Below, one piece after another: positions 7,562 through 17,730 of a stretch of DNA of 64,000 bases; the first letter of the stretch is position 1, and each line of letters opens with the position of its first letter. The stretch comes from Selenomonadaceae bacterium (GTDB lineage Bacteria > Bacillota > Negativicutes > Selenomonadales > Selenomonadaceae), in contig JAFZIV010000009.1 in the NCBI GenBank assembly GCA_017554235.1, forward strand, positions 51,197 through 115,196. Reading direction: 5' to 3'. The position numbers and the translations under genes were made by a program. The notes under the pieces were generated by a model that was not told where the DNA came from, did no database searches, and was given only the letters and a program-made list of their open reading frames with translations.

Positions 7562-10500
7562 GTGGCGAAATTTTTTATTCATCGACCGATTTTCGCAATA
7601 GTTATAGCGTTAATAATCGTGTTGGTAGGAATTTTGGCGGGTGTGCAGTTACCCGTCGCACAATATCCGCAAATTGCGCCACCGACAATTTCCGTAAGTA
7701 CAGCTTACGTTGGTGCTAGTGCGGAAGTTATTAATGCAACTGTCGCGCAGGCGATCGAACAACAGGTAAACGGTACGGACAAAATGGATTATATGAGTTC
7801 CAACTCCGATGACACGGGACGTTACAGTCTTTCCGTTGTCTTTGAAGTTGGCACTGATAGCGATATGGACTCCGTTAAAGTTCAAAATAATGTGGCGGTT
7901 GCTACTCCTGCTTTGCCAACTTCCGTACAAAGTCAAGGTGTCACAACGCGAAAATCTTCAGATTCAATGGCGTTAATGCTGGCAATGTATTCACCTGACG
8001 GAAGATACGATCGCGCATTTATGAAAAACTATTCGGACATTTATTTTATGGACGAAGTTAAGCGCGTCGATGGCGTTGGTGACGTTCAAATTTTCGGCTC
8101 GGATTATTCAATGCGTATTTGGCTTAATCCAGATAAGTTAGCCGAATTGGGATTGACGGTTACGCAAGTCGTAAGTGCCATTAATGAACAGAATCAGCAA
8201 GCGGCGGCAGGTACTGTCGGTTCAATGCCCGTCGCAAGCGGTCAAGAAAAACAATACACAGGTAAGTTGCAGGGACGTCTTACCACCGTTGAGGAATTTA
8301 GCGATATTATCTTGAAGAGTGACGGCGAAGCAGGTTTTGTTCGTCTGAAAGATGTTGCGAGAATTGAGAGCGGTCAACGCCAATACAATATGATTAGTAA
8401 GTTTAACGGTCAACCGGCAGTAGGTTTTGGTATCCAGCTGACGAGTGACGCTAATGCCATGACGACGATTGCAGAAGTTCGTGAAGTTATTGAACGTGCT
8501 AAAAAGGATTTGCCGCCGGGACTTTACGTCGATCAAATTTTTGACAGTACGGATTTTATTCGTGAATCGATTGAAGAAGTTGTACATACATTTGTTGAAG
8601 CACTTATCCTCGTTGTCTTAGTTATATTCATCTTCCTGCAAAGTTGGCGTGCTACGTTAATTCCGCTCTTGGCAGTTCCCGTTTCACTGATAGGAACTTT
8701 TGCGGCATTTATTCTTCTCGATTTTTCGATAAATACATTAACGCTTTTTGCAATGGTTCTTGCAATCGGATTGGTTGTCGACGACGCAATAGTTGTTATT
8801 GAAAATGTCGAACATCATATGGAAAGCGGATTGACACCTGTTGACGCAACGGAACGCGCTATGGACGAAGTTCAAGGACCTGTTGTAGCAATCGCGTTTG
8901 TATTGTCGGCGGTATTCATTCCCGTAGCATTCTTGGGCGGTATGACGGGCGTTTTGTATAAACAATTTGCATTGACGATAGCTATATCAATGGGTCTTTC
9001 AGCATTTATCGCGTTGACGTTGACTCCTGCACTCTGCGCGATGATTTTAAAACCGAAAGACCCTGAAGCAAAGAAAACGGGAATCTTCGACAGATTTTTT
9101 GGAGCTTTCAATAACTGGTTTGAAAATACGAAAAACGGTTACGTCAAAGTTGTAGCGTCGTTTATTAAACGCTCTAAACTTGCGTTAGTGTTCCTTTTAA
9201 TCGTCGTGGGATTGACGGGATTGGTTTATCAACGCTTGCCGTCAACCTTCGTGCCTGAAGAGGATCAAGGCTACTTTATGGCATCAGTAAGTTTGCCTGA
9301 AGGTACCTCAATGAATCATACACAGGAAACAATAGACAAAATAGTTGCCGCAATTCTGAAAGAAATGCCGGGACTTCAAGCTTGTATGTCAGTTTCGGGA
9401 TTTGATATTTTATCTTCCGGTTCAAAACCCAGCGCAGGTCTGGTTGTCTGCAGTTTGAATTCTTGGGGGAATCGTGGACCTGAGGCGTCAATTAACGCTT
9501 GTATAGGTAATATGTTTAGGATTGGTGCACAGTACGCGCCGGAAGCTATGGTCATTGCGTTTAACCCACCTGCATTGCCGGGCTTGGGAAATGTCGGCGG
9601 TTGGTCATTGCAACTTCAAGACTTGTCGGGACATACCAACGAAGAACTTAATACTATTGCTAATCAAATTGTTGCGGCGGCTAATCAGCGTCCCGAACTT
9701 CAAGGCGTCCGCACAACATTTAATATTTCCACACCAACTATTGAATACGAAATTGATCGCGATAAGGTTAAACTGCTCGGCGTAAGTATGAGTGATGTTT
9801 TCACGGCGTTGCAGATTAATTACGGCGGAATGCAAGTTAATGATTTTAACCAATTCGGCAGAACTTACAAGGTTATGCTGCAGTCAGATACTTTGTACCG
9901 CAGTGAAGCTGATTCGGCTAAATTTATTTTCGTCAAAGGTGCTAACGGGCAAAATGTTCCGCTGGATACTTTAATCACTCCGCGCAAAAGTACGGGACCT
10001 ACACAAATTTCAAGATTTAATATGTCCCGCGCAGTTACGATACAAGGTAACGCAGGACAGGGTTACAGCTCTGGGCAAGCACTTAATGCTATTGAAGAAG
10101 TTGTCCGCGAGGTAGCACCTGTAGGATTTAATATTGAATGGTCAGGACAGTCACGCGAAGAAAAGAAAGCGTCCAGTTCAACGGCACAAGTTTTAGGCTT
10201 GGCGTTGGTATTTGTATTCTTAATGCTTGCCGCACTGTATGAAAGTTGGTCAGTACCGTTTGCGGTATTGTTCACAGTGCCTACGGGAATTTTCGGCGCA
10301 GTCTTTTCAGAATATATAATGGCGATTATTGAAGGAATGTTCGGCATTCAAAACTCGGGCTTGCAAAACAGCGTTTATATGCAGATCGGAATAATTATGA
10401 TAATTGGATTGGCGGCGAAAAACGCAATATTAATCGTCGAATTTGCAAAAGTCCGTGTCGATAGAGGTATGACACCTGTTAAGGCGGCGATTGAGGCGGC

Positions 10501-10753
10501 GGGTTTACGTCTCCGTCCTATATTGATGACTTCGCTTGCGTTTATAATCGGTTGTATTCCTTTAGCAATGGCAACAGGCGCAGGTTCAGCGGCGCGTAAC
10601 GGTATGGGCGTTGCAGTTGTCGGCGGAATGTTATTTGCTACGATTATGGGAATATTTTTAATTCCCGTCTTCTTTGTAATCGTTGAGTGGGTAGCCGAAA
10701 AACTTGGCTTTATGAAACAGGAGAGGAGAAAATCTTCAATCGATTATATGTAG
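7562..10753 (+). CDS. RND-family HAE1 multidrug efflux permease (AcrB/MexB-like)
   Basis: A full-length 1063-residue inner-membrane resistance-nodulation-division transporter, which uses the proton gradient to drive drugs or lipophilic compounds out through an outer-membrane channel. It opens FFIHRPIFAIVIALIIVLVG. The conserved intramembrane pair of Asp is visible in GLVVDDAIVVIENVEHHME, and GLAAKNAILIVEFAK marks the matching segment of the second half with its Lys. Two large periplasmic loops with the usual duplication are present. The GTG start has AAGGAGG upstream. No adaptor or outer-membrane factor gene lies next to it, which is unusual for this family. Confidence 0.92.
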   Translation: MAKFFIHRPIFAIVIALIIVLVGILAGVQLPVAQYPQIAPPTISVSTAYVGASAEVINATVAQAIEQQVNGTDKMDYMSSNSDDTGRYSLSVVFEVGTDSDMDSVKVQNNVAVATPALPTSVQSQGVTTRKSSDSMALMLAMYSPDGRYDRAFMKNYSDIYFMDEVKRVDGVGDVQIFGSDYSMRIWLNPDKLAELGLTVTQVVSAINEQNQQAAAGTVGSMPVASGQEKQYTGKLQGRLTTVEEFSDIILKSDGEAGFVRLKDVARIESGQRQYNMISKFNGQPAVGFGIQLTSDANAMTTIAEVREVIERAKKDLPPGLYVDQIFDSTDFIRESIEEVVHTFVEALILVVLVIFIFLQSWRATLIPLLAVPVSLIGTFAAFILLDFSINTLTLFAMVLAIGLVVDDAIVVIENVEHHMESGLTPVDATERAMDEVQGPVVAIAFVLSAVFIPVAFLGGMTGVLYKQFALTIAISMGLSAFIALTLTPALCAMILKPKDPEAKKTGIFDRFFGAFNNWFENTKNGYVKVVASFIKRSKLALVFLLIVVGLTGLVYQRLPSTFVPEEDQGYFMASVSLPEGTSMNHTQETIDKIVAAILKEMPGLQACMSVSGFDILSSGSKPSAGLVVCSLNSWGNRGPEASINACIGNMFRIGAQYAPEAMVIAFNPPALPGLGNVGGWSLQLQDLSGHTNEELNTIANQIVAAANQRPELQGVRTTFNISTPTIEYEIDRDKVKLLGVSMSDVFTALQINYGGMQVNDFNQFGRTYKVMLQSDTLYRSEADSAKFIFVKGANGQNVPLDTLITPRKSTGPTQISRFNMSRAVTIQGNAGQGYSSGQALNAIEEVVREVAPVGFNIEWSGQSREEKKASSSTAQVLGLALVFVFLMLAALYESWSVPFAVLFTVPTGIFGAVFSEYIMAIIEGMFGIQNSGLQNSVYMQIGIIMIIGLAAKNAILIVEFAKVRVDRGMTPVKAAIEAAGLRLRPILMTSLAFIIGCIPLAMATGAGSAARNGMGVAVVGGMLFATIMGIFLIPVFFVIVEWVAEKLGFMKQERRKSSIDYM

Positions 10754-10762
10754 GAATGTTCT

Positions 10763-11432
10763 ATGATTAAAAGAAATATCGAATACGATATGATGAACGA
10801 CGTTTTGTTTAAGTTTATCTTTGGAGCGAACGAAAGAAAATTTGTGAGTTATAGACATAACGGGTAATGCTTTTCAAGACGTAAGGTGGGATTTGAAAAT
10901 ATTCGCTAAAGATGAAAATCTTGTTAAAAAATATTTTGAAAGAGAAGCAGCTATACAAAAATATAGTGCCAAGAGACAGGCTGTTTGTGAAGAGGGACGT
11001 AAAGACGGCGAGAATAATATCTTCTGTCTTGCTGATAAACTTTATAAGGCAGGCAGAATGGAAGAACTTTCAAAAATGTCTTCTGATATTGAACTTCGTA
11101 AAAATATTTACAAAGAATTTAATGTTAATTGGTCACTTGACAAAGTCTATTTGCCGAATACAGATCCCGATGTTCAAGAGTTACAAAGAATGCGGCAAAT
11201 TGGAATAACAAGCGACGAAGACTTTAGAAAATATTACGCTATTTTGGGTTCTGTTATGGATTATAATTCTGATATGGGAAATTATCGACAAGAAGGACTT
11301 GAAAAGGGCGAAAATAAATCATATCGTCTTATTGATGCGCTGTTTAATGCAGGACAACAAGACGATATTGCGAAATTGTACGCCGATAAAACTTTGTGTG
11401 AAAAACTTTATGAGGAATTTAACATCGATTAG
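10763..11432 (+). pseudogene. Decayed Rpn/PD-(D/E)XK nuclease-family transposase-like gene
   Basis: The first frame from ATG 10763 reads MIKRNIEYDMMNDVLFKFIF, the usual N-terminus of the Rpn or PD-(D/E)XK transposase-like family, then stops after 34 codons at 10865-10867. A second frame, open from about 10848 to the stop at 11430-11432, encodes the C-terminal tail. The nuclease core between them is missing, so the gene seems to have lost its middle by deletion plus frameshift. The tail holds two related blocks of about 45 residues, each starting with a G-x-x-x-GEN sequence and ending in (Y/E)EFN. A translated remnant from TTG 10893 (179 residues) remains possible. Confidence 0.6.
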
Positions 11433-11459
11433 ATAATTTGAGAGGAGATAAATTTTTAA

Positions 11460-12896
11460 ATGGCAAGAAAAAAAGCAGAAAAAAAAGTCGTACAGGAACT
11501 CGGTGTAAATGAACAGACGCCGCGTGAAATCGTTGAGGAACTCAATAAATATATCGTCGGGCAGGACGAAGCTAAAAAGTCAGTAGCCATTGCGCTTAGA
11601 AATCGTTGGCGCAGTCGTAAGCTTGCCGATGATATTCGTGACGACGTGATACCGAAAAATATTTTGATGATTGGTTCAACCGGCGTAGGTAAAACTGAAA
11701 TTGCCCGTCGTCTTGCAAAATTGGTTAAAGCCCCCTTCGTCAAAGTCGAGGCTACTAAATTTACTGAAGTCGGTTATGTCGGGCGCGATGTGGAATCAAT
11801 TATTCGCGACCTTATGCAAATTGCCGTGCGTATGGTGCGCCGTCAAAAGACCGAAGAAGTTAAGGAAAAAGCTACCGAAAATGCCAACGAAAGATTGTTG
11901 GATATTTTAGTTCCTGAACCTAAGCGGACGCAAAATCCTTTAAGCAAACTTTTCGGCGGCGGTAACAATGAACCAATTGAGGAAAAAGAAGATGAACCTG
12001 TAGCCGATAATGCGGGACGTGAATTTGTTCGTAAACGTCTTCTTGCAGGCAAAATGGAAGATCAAGTTATCGATCTTGAAGTTGCTGACCACGCCAAACC
12101 AATGGTGGGAATGTTCTCCGGCTCAAGTCTTGAGAGTATGGGCGACAATCTGCAGGATATGATTAGCAGTGTTATGCCGAAACGTACAAGAAAGCGTAAA
12201 GTTACCGTTGCTGCTGCGCGGAAAATTCTTGAACAGGAAGAAGCCGAAAAACTTATTGATATGGAAGAAGTTGCCGAAACTGCGGTACAGCTTGCCGAAC
12301 GTAGCGGAATTGTTTTCTTTGATGAGATTGACAAAGTGGCAGTTAAAGGTTCAAGTGCAGGTCCCGATGTCAGCCGCGAAGGTGTACAGCGTGATATTTT
12401 GCCTATTGTCGAAGGCTCAACCGTTATGACGAAGTACGGACCGGTTAAGACTGACCACATTTTATTTATCGCGGCGGGCGCATTCCATACGGCAAAACCT
12501 TCTGACTTAATCCCTGAATTGCAGGGACGTTTCCCGATTCGTGTTGAGTTGAAGTCATTGAAGAAGGAAGACTTTGAAAAGATTTTGACTGAACCGCAAA
12601 ACGCGCTGATTAAACAGTACAAGGAACTTTTGAAAACTGAAGGGCTTGAAATTGATTTTGAAGGCGAGGCTATCGGACGTATTGCTGAAATGGCTTATGA
12701 CGTTAATGAACAGTCCGAAGATATTGGCGCACGCAGACTTCATACCTTGCTTGAAAAGTTGCTTGAAGATATTTCCTTCGACGCTCCTGACATGGTTAAG
12801 GAAGGCAAGACCAGCTTTAATATCACTTCAGATTATGTCGACGAACGCTTAAAGGAAATTGCCAAGAATCGTGATTTGTCACAGTTTATACTCTAG
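11460..12896 (+). CDS. hslU: ATP-dependent protease ATPase subunit HslU (ClpY)
   Basis: A 478-residue AAA+ unfoldase that feeds proteins into the HslV peptidase. The Walker A motif GSTGVGKTE is at about residues 72-80, followed by the [17 protein letters not shown] region typical of HslU. The long intermediate domain comes next, then Walker [10 protein letters not shown] at about 283-291 and the sensor segment ending [12 protein letters not shown]. The C-terminal RDLSQFIL is the tail that docks into HslV. The ATG follows GAGAGGAG. The partner hslV, normally directly upstream, is not in this window; the place is taken by a decayed nuclease gene. Confidence 0.95.
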   Translation: MARKKAEKKVVQELGVNEQTPREIVEELNKYIVGQDEAKKSVAIALRNRWRSRKLADDIRDDVIPKNILMIGSTGVGKTEIARRLAKLVKAPFVKVEATKFTEVGYVGRDVESIIRDLMQIAVRMVRRQKTEEVKEKATENANERLLDILVPEPKRTQNPLSKLFGGGNNEPIEEKEDEPVADNAGREFVRKRLLAGKMEDQVIDLEVADHAKPMVGMFSGSSLESMGDNLQDMISSVMPKRTRKRKVTVAAARKILEQEEAEKLIDMEEVAETAVQLAERSGIVFFDEIDKVAVKGSSAGPDVSREGVQRDILPIVEGSTVMTKYGPVKTDHILFIAAGAFHTAKPSDLIPELQGRFPIRVELKSLKKEDFEKILTEPQNALIKQYKELLKTEGLEIDFEGEAIGRIAEMAYDVNEQSEDIGARRLHTLLEKLLEDISFDAPDMVKEGKTSFNITSDYVDERLKEIAKNRDLSQFIL

Positions 12897-12937
12897 TATC
12901 CTTAAATTTATTTTCCCATGAAAGGTGCGTGAATTTA

Positions 12938-13966
12938 ATGTGGAGTATAATTGATAAAATTCGTGATCTTTATCACGAATATATTGGAGGCAATAAAACC
13001 ATTTCCGATTACAAGGAAGGCGACAAAATTAAATTAGCTACGGACATTGCGGGAGTGGCAATTTTTGGACCCAGTTTTATTTTTAAGACGAAGTTAGGCG
13101 AATTGATTATTGATGAAGCCGCAGACAAACTTATTGAGATAATTGATAATGACGATGTCACAAAAGCTTATGCGTACCTTACAAATAACACCGGCATTGT
13201 TGACAGAAGCGACTCTTCCGTTTTTGAGATAATTGAAGGCGCGTTGGGTTTATCAAATTATCTTATCGCAGGTTCAGGCGGATCAAGTTTAGTTGGCAAC
13301 GGCGGTAATAACACATTACAAGGCGGCATCGGTAAAGATTCCTTTGTTTACAGTGGTGACAATGATGTTGTTCTGAATTATGCGACTGGAGACATTATAA
13401 ATTTCGTTTCAGATTTTATCGGCGTAGGAATTTCTGCAAATGATTTTCTGTTAAATTCAAGTAACGGTTCTGTAATTATTCGTGACGCGCTGGACAAAAT
13501 TATTGACGTAGCGGACGTTGACAATAATATTTTTACACGCGCGTACATTTCTAGTACAGCGACGGAACTTGACGGTCGCGGGATTAGTGGTACAGAAGTT
13601 ATCATTGGCGGCAATGATGGCGGTGACATGATTTATTCCGGCGATGGCGGCTCTTCACTTTGGGGCGGCGAAGGAAATTTCAATGACAGTCTTTTTGGCG
13701 GCGCGGGACAGGACGAAATTTTTTACATGGTCGGCAATGGACAAGATGAGATTTTTAACGTCAATTCGAAGGATATAATTAATTTACTTGGAGTAAATCT
13801 TGACCAAATTGTTGACGCTGTGATTAATGATGATAGTTCACAAATTCGTTTCACAGACGGCGGCAGTTTAAATATTTTGGGGCAGGCAGGAAAATTTTTG
13901 CTTAACGGTAAAGCTTACTTTGCTGATTATCAAAATAAACGCTGGCTTACAGATGGTGAGACATAA
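12938..13966 (+). CDS. RTX-like calcium-binding repeat protein
   Basis: About 342 residues. The C-terminal two thirds contain glycine and aspartate-rich nonapeptide-like repeats (GNGGNNTLQGGIGKDSF, then LFGGAGQDEIF) of the hemolysin-type calcium-binding family. The N-terminal 90 residues (helical, KIKLATDIAGVAIFGPSF) are not recognised. Such proteins usually leave the cell through a type I system using an uncleaved C-terminal signal; no such exporter is encoded nearby. ATG 12938 is chosen; GTG 12929 sits almost on the AAAGG site. Its C-terminal repeat block resembles the protein encoded at 29259-30284. Confidence 0.65.
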   Translation: MWSIIDKIRDLYHEYIGGNKTISDYKEGDKIKLATDIAGVAIFGPSFIFKTKLGELIIDEAADKLIEIIDNDDVTKAYAYLTNNTGIVDRSDSSVFEIIEGALGLSNYLIAGSGGSSLVGNGGNNTLQGGIGKDSFVYSGDNDVVLNYATGDIINFVSDFIGVGISANDFLLNSSNGSVIIRDALDKIIDVADVDNNIFTRAYISSTATELDGRGISGTEVIIGGNDGGDMIYSGDGGSSLWGGEGNFNDSLFGGAGQDEIFYMVGNGQDEIFNVNSKDIINLLGVNLDQIVDAVINDDSSQIRFTDGGSLNILGQAGKFLLNGKAYFADYQNKRWLTDGET

Positions 13967-13989
13967 AAATTTTTGAAGGGCGCGTAAAA

Positions 13990-15333
13990 ATGGCAGAAAA
14001 TGAATTTAAGGGACGCTATGACGAACAGCGCGAACTCTTAAACGAAACTTTCACGGCTATTGGGCATAAGACGGAATTAATTTTGTCGGTGGGACAGTTG
14101 CTTATGGAAAATGGCGCGTCCGCCGACAGAATTGTCCGCATTACTAAACGTGTAGCCGCATTTATGGGCATTGCCGAAGAAAAATTTCATCTGCACATAA
14201 TGTACACGACTTTAATGTTGAATATCAGTGACGAGCGGCAATCTCATACTTCTTTTAGGAAATGCGTAAAGCACGCCGTTGATATGCGGATAATTTCTTC
14301 AATCAGTAAGTTGAGTTGGCAAGCTTTCAGTGAACATTATACGATGGAGGAATTTCAAGGCAGGCTTAAAGAAATTTCTACGCGTCCGCGTTTTTATACC
14401 GAGTGGCAGGTAATTTTGGCAATCAGCGTTGCTTGCGGCGCATATTGTATTTTATTTGGTTGCGATATGGCGGCGGCGATTTATACGGCAAACTGCGCGG
14501 CGTTGGGAAAAATTGTACAAATTCGTTGTGTCAAGTCAGGGATTAATCCTTACGTCGGAATTTCTTTTTCAGCGTTCACTGCAACAACGGCGGCTTATTT
14601 CGCGCATTTTTTACCGACTCAAACTCCTTGGCAACCGATTATAGCTTGCGCGTTGTTCATAGTGCCGGGCGTTCCGATTATTAACGGGCTTACTGATTTA
14701 CTTAACACGTATTTAATCAGCGGCGCGGCAAGATTTTTACATACAATTATGATTGTTGGCGGTATGGCATTTGGAATTGTCTTTTCTATAGGAATGTTCC
14801 CCGTCGTCGATTTTACAAGCTTAACGATGTTGCCCGATATGAACTACATAATTTTTGCGATAGCGGCGGGAATTGGCGCGATAGGCTTTGCTATCCTGTT
14901 CAACCTGCCGCCTCGTCTTTTATTGGCTGTAGGTTGTGGCGGCGCGTTATGTGTCTGCATAAAATTCTGTTTGATTTTGGAATTGGGCTTTGGTTCAGAA
15001 GTTGGAACTTTAGCAGGCGCAATGGCGGTCAGTATCATCGCCGTGAAAGCAATTCACTGGTTACATACGCCAATGCAAGTTTTAATCGTCCCCGCCGTAA
15101 TTCCGCTTGTGCCGGGCGTTTTAATTTACAGATTTTTATTCGCAATGATAAATATTCGTGACTTGACGCTGGAGCAACTTTTAAGCGCGATGCAATCGGG
15201 TATGGATGCAGCATTGATAATTTTGGCAATCGCAATTGGTGCAACTGCGCCTAACATTTTTGCGCACCGTTCATTTGCGCGTCAGGACAAAGAAAAGCAA
15301 GCAAAACTTTTAAATGAAGCGTATAAGAATTAA
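13990..15333 (+). CDS. Threonine/serine exporter family protein (ThrE)
   Basis: A 447-residue integral membrane protein of the ThrE family. The N-terminal soluble part (GQLLMENGASADRIVRITKRVA, then a MYTTLMLNISD stretch) is the DUF1212 domain. It is followed by about ten hydrophobic segments covering the DUF1212 transmembrane half and the DUF3815-like second half. Family members export threonine and serine in Corynebacterium, but many have no proven substrate. The ATG follows GAAGGGCG. The gene lies just after the RTX-like gene and shortly before an ATP-grasp glycan gene on the same strand. Confidence 0.85.
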   Translation: MAENEFKGRYDEQRELLNETFTAIGHKTELILSVGQLLMENGASADRIVRITKRVAAFMGIAEEKFHLHIMYTTLMLNISDERQSHTSFRKCVKHAVDMRIISSISKLSWQAFSEHYTMEEFQGRLKEISTRPRFYTEWQVILAISVACGAYCILFGCDMAAAIYTANCAALGKIVQIRCVKSGINPYVGISFSAFTATTAAYFAHFLPTQTPWQPIIACALFIVPGVPIINGLTDLLNTYLISGAARFLHTIMIVGGMAFGIVFSIGMFPVVDFTSLTMLPDMNYIIFAIAAGIGAIGFAILFNLPPRLLLAVGCGGALCVCIKFCLILELGFGSEVGTLAGAMAVSIIAVKAIHWLHTPMQVLIVPAVIPLVPGVLIYRFLFAMINIRDLTLEQLLSAMQSGMDAALIILAIAIGATAPNIFAHRSFARQDKEKQAKLLNEAYKN

Positions 15334-15351
15334 TTGACGGAGGTAAAAATT

Positions 15352-16698
15352 TTGATTAAGAAAAAAGTTTTGGTGCAGGGTTCACTGCAAAGTTTACAAG
15401 AATTTTTTTCCAGTAAATTCAACGTCGAGTTTGAGCCACTTGCAATTTTGACGGACGCTACTTCAAAACTTATGTTGTCTATGAGTTCGACGAGTGGTAC
15501 ACTACCTGAAATTTTTACGATTGATACTCTTCCACGCTTTTCATTTCGTTTCATCGACGGCATTGTTTTGACTGATAATAAATCCCGCACAGAAAATATC
15601 AATCGTCTCCTTAAACTCGGACTTGAACCGCGTAAAATTATTTTGTGGAATAATCGCGGAGAACTTGAATTTTTCGATATAAAAGGAAAAGATGGTTCGC
15701 CGATAGTTTTTATGGAAGGTCTGCAATTTCACATTCGCAATCAAAATGACTTAAATTTTTTCCATGAAATGCACTTTGTTCTCCAACATCAACGGCAATT
15801 CTACACAATCGATCCGAAATTTTACCCGACGATAGTTGAGCAACAGTATCAGCAATTTATGAGAAAACCGCTTGATTGGAATAATTTACAGACGTGGACT
15901 GAAAAAATGCAATGGATAAAATTATACGATTCGACGCCCATTAAAACGCGTCTTGCCGATAAATATTTGGTACGGCAGTGGGTTGCTGAAAAAATTGGAC
16001 AAGAATACTTGATACCGTTGCTTGGCGTTTGGGATAATTTCGACGAAATAGATTTTGACATCTTGCCGAATCAGTTTGTTTTGAAATGCAATCACGGATC
16101 GGGAATGAACATAATATGCCGTGACAAAAATAATTTCGACTTTGAAGACGCACGACAAAAATTAACAGGTTGGCTGGCAGTTGATTTTGGAATGAGATTT
16201 TTCGAGCCGCATTATTGCAACATTAAGCGTAAAATCATTGCAGAAAAATTTATGACGGATAAGGACAATCCGGGCTTAAAGGATTATAAATTTTGGGGAT
16301 TTGGTGGAAAAGTTTTCTATTGCGCATATGAGACTAGAGACCCTGCTGATTGGTTTGCACCCGATTATCTTATGGACTTTTTTGATATGAATTGGAATCA
16401 TACAGAAATTGAAAGATATGACCATCCGCGTAATGAAAAAATTAGCCATTTTCCTAAACCAAAAAATTTCGAGTTAATGAAAAAACTTGCCTCTAAATTA
16501 GTTGAAGATTTTCCGCATGTATGTGCAGACCTTTACGAAATTGAAGATAAAGTTTATTTCGGCGAAATGACTTTCACGAGATCGTGTGGAAATATAAAAT
16601 TTAAGTCTAAAGGTACAGATGAACATTTTGGCAGTTTGATGACATTGCCGAAGGAAAAATATTTATTTTGGGAGAAAAAATTTATTGGAGTTGATTGA
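15352..16698 (+). CDS. ATP-grasp-fold glycan biosynthesis protein (TupA-like)
   Basis: About 448 residues. The C-terminal 300 residues match the TupA-like ATP-grasp glycosyltransferase family: TWTEKMQWIKLYD, LADKYLVRQWVAEKIG, NQFVLKCNHGSG and the closing ADLYEIEDKVYFGEMTFTRS are hallmark segments. The N-terminal 140 residues are an extra Rossmann-like domain that I do not recognise. TTG at 15352 follows GGAGG at a good distance; the TTG at 15334 overlaps the preceding stop and has no site. The gene ends exactly before hldD, so the two are coupled and both likely serve LPS or capsule assembly. Confidence 0.75.
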   Translation: MIKKKVLVQGSLQSLQEFFSSKFNVEFEPLAILTDATSKLMLSMSSTSGTLPEIFTIDTLPRFSFRFIDGIVLTDNKSRTENINRLLKLGLEPRKIILWNNRGELEFFDIKGKDGSPIVFMEGLQFHIRNQNDLNFFHEMHFVLQHQRQFYTIDPKFYPTIVEQQYQQFMRKPLDWNNLQTWTEKMQWIKLYDSTPIKTRLADKYLVRQWVAEKIGQEYLIPLLGVWDNFDEIDFDILPNQFVLKCNHGSGMNIICRDKNNFDFEDARQKLTGWLAVDFGMRFFEPHYCNIKRKIIAEKFMTDKDNPGLKDYKFWGFGGKVFYCAYETRDPADWFAPDYLMDFFDMNWNHTEIERYDHPRNEKISHFPKPKNFELMKKLASKLVEDFPHVCADLYEIEDKVYFGEMTFTRSCGNIKFKSKGTDEHFGSLMTLPKEKYLFWEKKFIGVD

Positions 16699-17685
16699 AT
16701 GATAGTTGTAACGGGCGGCGCAGGTTTTATCGGCAGTAACATTGTACGCGGGCTGAATCTGCGCGGCGAAACAGATATTTTGATCGTTGACAATCTCGGC
16801 AAAGGTGACAAGTATAAAAATTTAATCGGCTTGAAGTTTCATGATTATATTCATATGGATGACTTTATGAAGAAGATTGAGGACGACGAATTTTTTTTGA
16901 CGGAAGATATTGACGTAATTTTTCATGAAGGTGCTTGCTCCGACACAATGGAATACGATGTAAATTATATGATGAAAGTTAATTACGAGTATTCCAAAAA
17001 GTTGTTGGACTTTTGCACTGATGAAGATATTAAGTTTATTTATGCGTCGAGTGCCTCAACATACGGCGACGGTCAAAACGGTTTCCGCGAAGATGACGAT
17101 TGCGAAAATGCCTTGAATCCCTATGCGTTTTCAAAATTGCTTTTCGACAGATATGTAAGAAATATTTTGGCTAACTTTGACGAAGATTTTTCGCCGCCGT
17201 CAATAATAGGACTGCGATATTTCAACGTCTACGGTGCGCAGGAACAGCACAAAGGGCGTATGGCGTCGATTGTCTATCAAATGTATCAGAATGTTAAAAA
17301 TACGGGCATTATAAAGCTTTTCAAGGGCAGTGACGGCTACGCGGACGGCGAACAAAGACGCGATTTTATTTCAGTTGAAGATGTTGTCAAGGTAAATCTT
17401 TGGGCTTATGATGACGAAGATATTGTCAGTGGGATTTACAACTGCGGGACGGGCAAGGCACATACCTTTAACGAAGTCGCGCAAGCTGTCATTAAGGCAC
17501 TCGGCAAAGGCAAAGTCCAATATATAGACTTTCCCGACGAACTTCAAGGCAAGTATCAAAGTTTTACACAAGCTGATACGCGCAATTTACTCCGCGCAGG
17601 TTACGACGGCGGCTTCGTGGATTTTGAAAAATCTATTGCCGATTATTGCAAATTCTTAGACAACGGCGGATATTTTTTTAATTAA
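16699..17685 (+). CDS. hldD: ADP-L-glycero-D-manno-heptose 6-epimerase
   Basis: A 328-residue short-chain dehydrogenase-type epimerase. The NADP-binding motif TGGAGFIGSN opens the protein. FHEGACSDTME and YASSASTYGDG are characteristic of the heptose epimerase, and the catalytic Tyr-Lys pair is in NPYAFSKLLFD. QRRDFISVEDVV and the late GTGKAHTFNEVA also match. It makes ADP-L-glycero-D-manno-heptose for the LPS inner core, which is strong evidence that this organism has an outer membrane with heptose-containing LPS. It starts immediately after the stop of the preceding ATP-grasp gene. Confidence 0.93.
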   Translation: MIVVTGGAGFIGSNIVRGLNLRGETDILIVDNLGKGDKYKNLIGLKFHDYIHMDDFMKKIEDDEFFLTEDIDVIFHEGACSDTMEYDVNYMMKVNYEYSKKLLDFCTDEDIKFIYASSASTYGDGQNGFREDDDCENALNPYAFSKLLFDRYVRNILANFDEDFSPPSIIGLRYFNVYGAQEQHKGRMASIVYQMYQNVKNTGIIKLFKGSDGYADGEQRRDFISVEDVVKVNLWAYDDEDIVSGIYNCGTGKAHTFNEVAQAVIKALGKGKVQYIDFPDELQGKYQSFTQADTRNLLRAGYDGGFVDFEKSIADYCKFLDNGGYFFN

Positions 17686-17715
17686 GAATTAAGAGTTTAG
17701 AATTAAAAATTATTT
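17686..17715. repeat. Short AATTAAGA-type degenerate repeat
   Basis: The spacer between hldD and the SpoIID gene contains closely spaced copies of GAATTAA-like words (GAATTAAGAGTTTAGAATTA). It resembles the other short degenerate repeat tracts in spacers of this window but is too short to assign. Confidence 0.4.
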
Positions 17716-17730
17716 TTAGGGCGTGAAATT

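Noticed and set aside
12062..12622. A long open frame on the minus strand opposite hslU (186 codons).
   Set aside because: It is antisense to a highly conserved coding sequence, has no ribosome site, and its Ser-rich translation is typical of a shadow frame.
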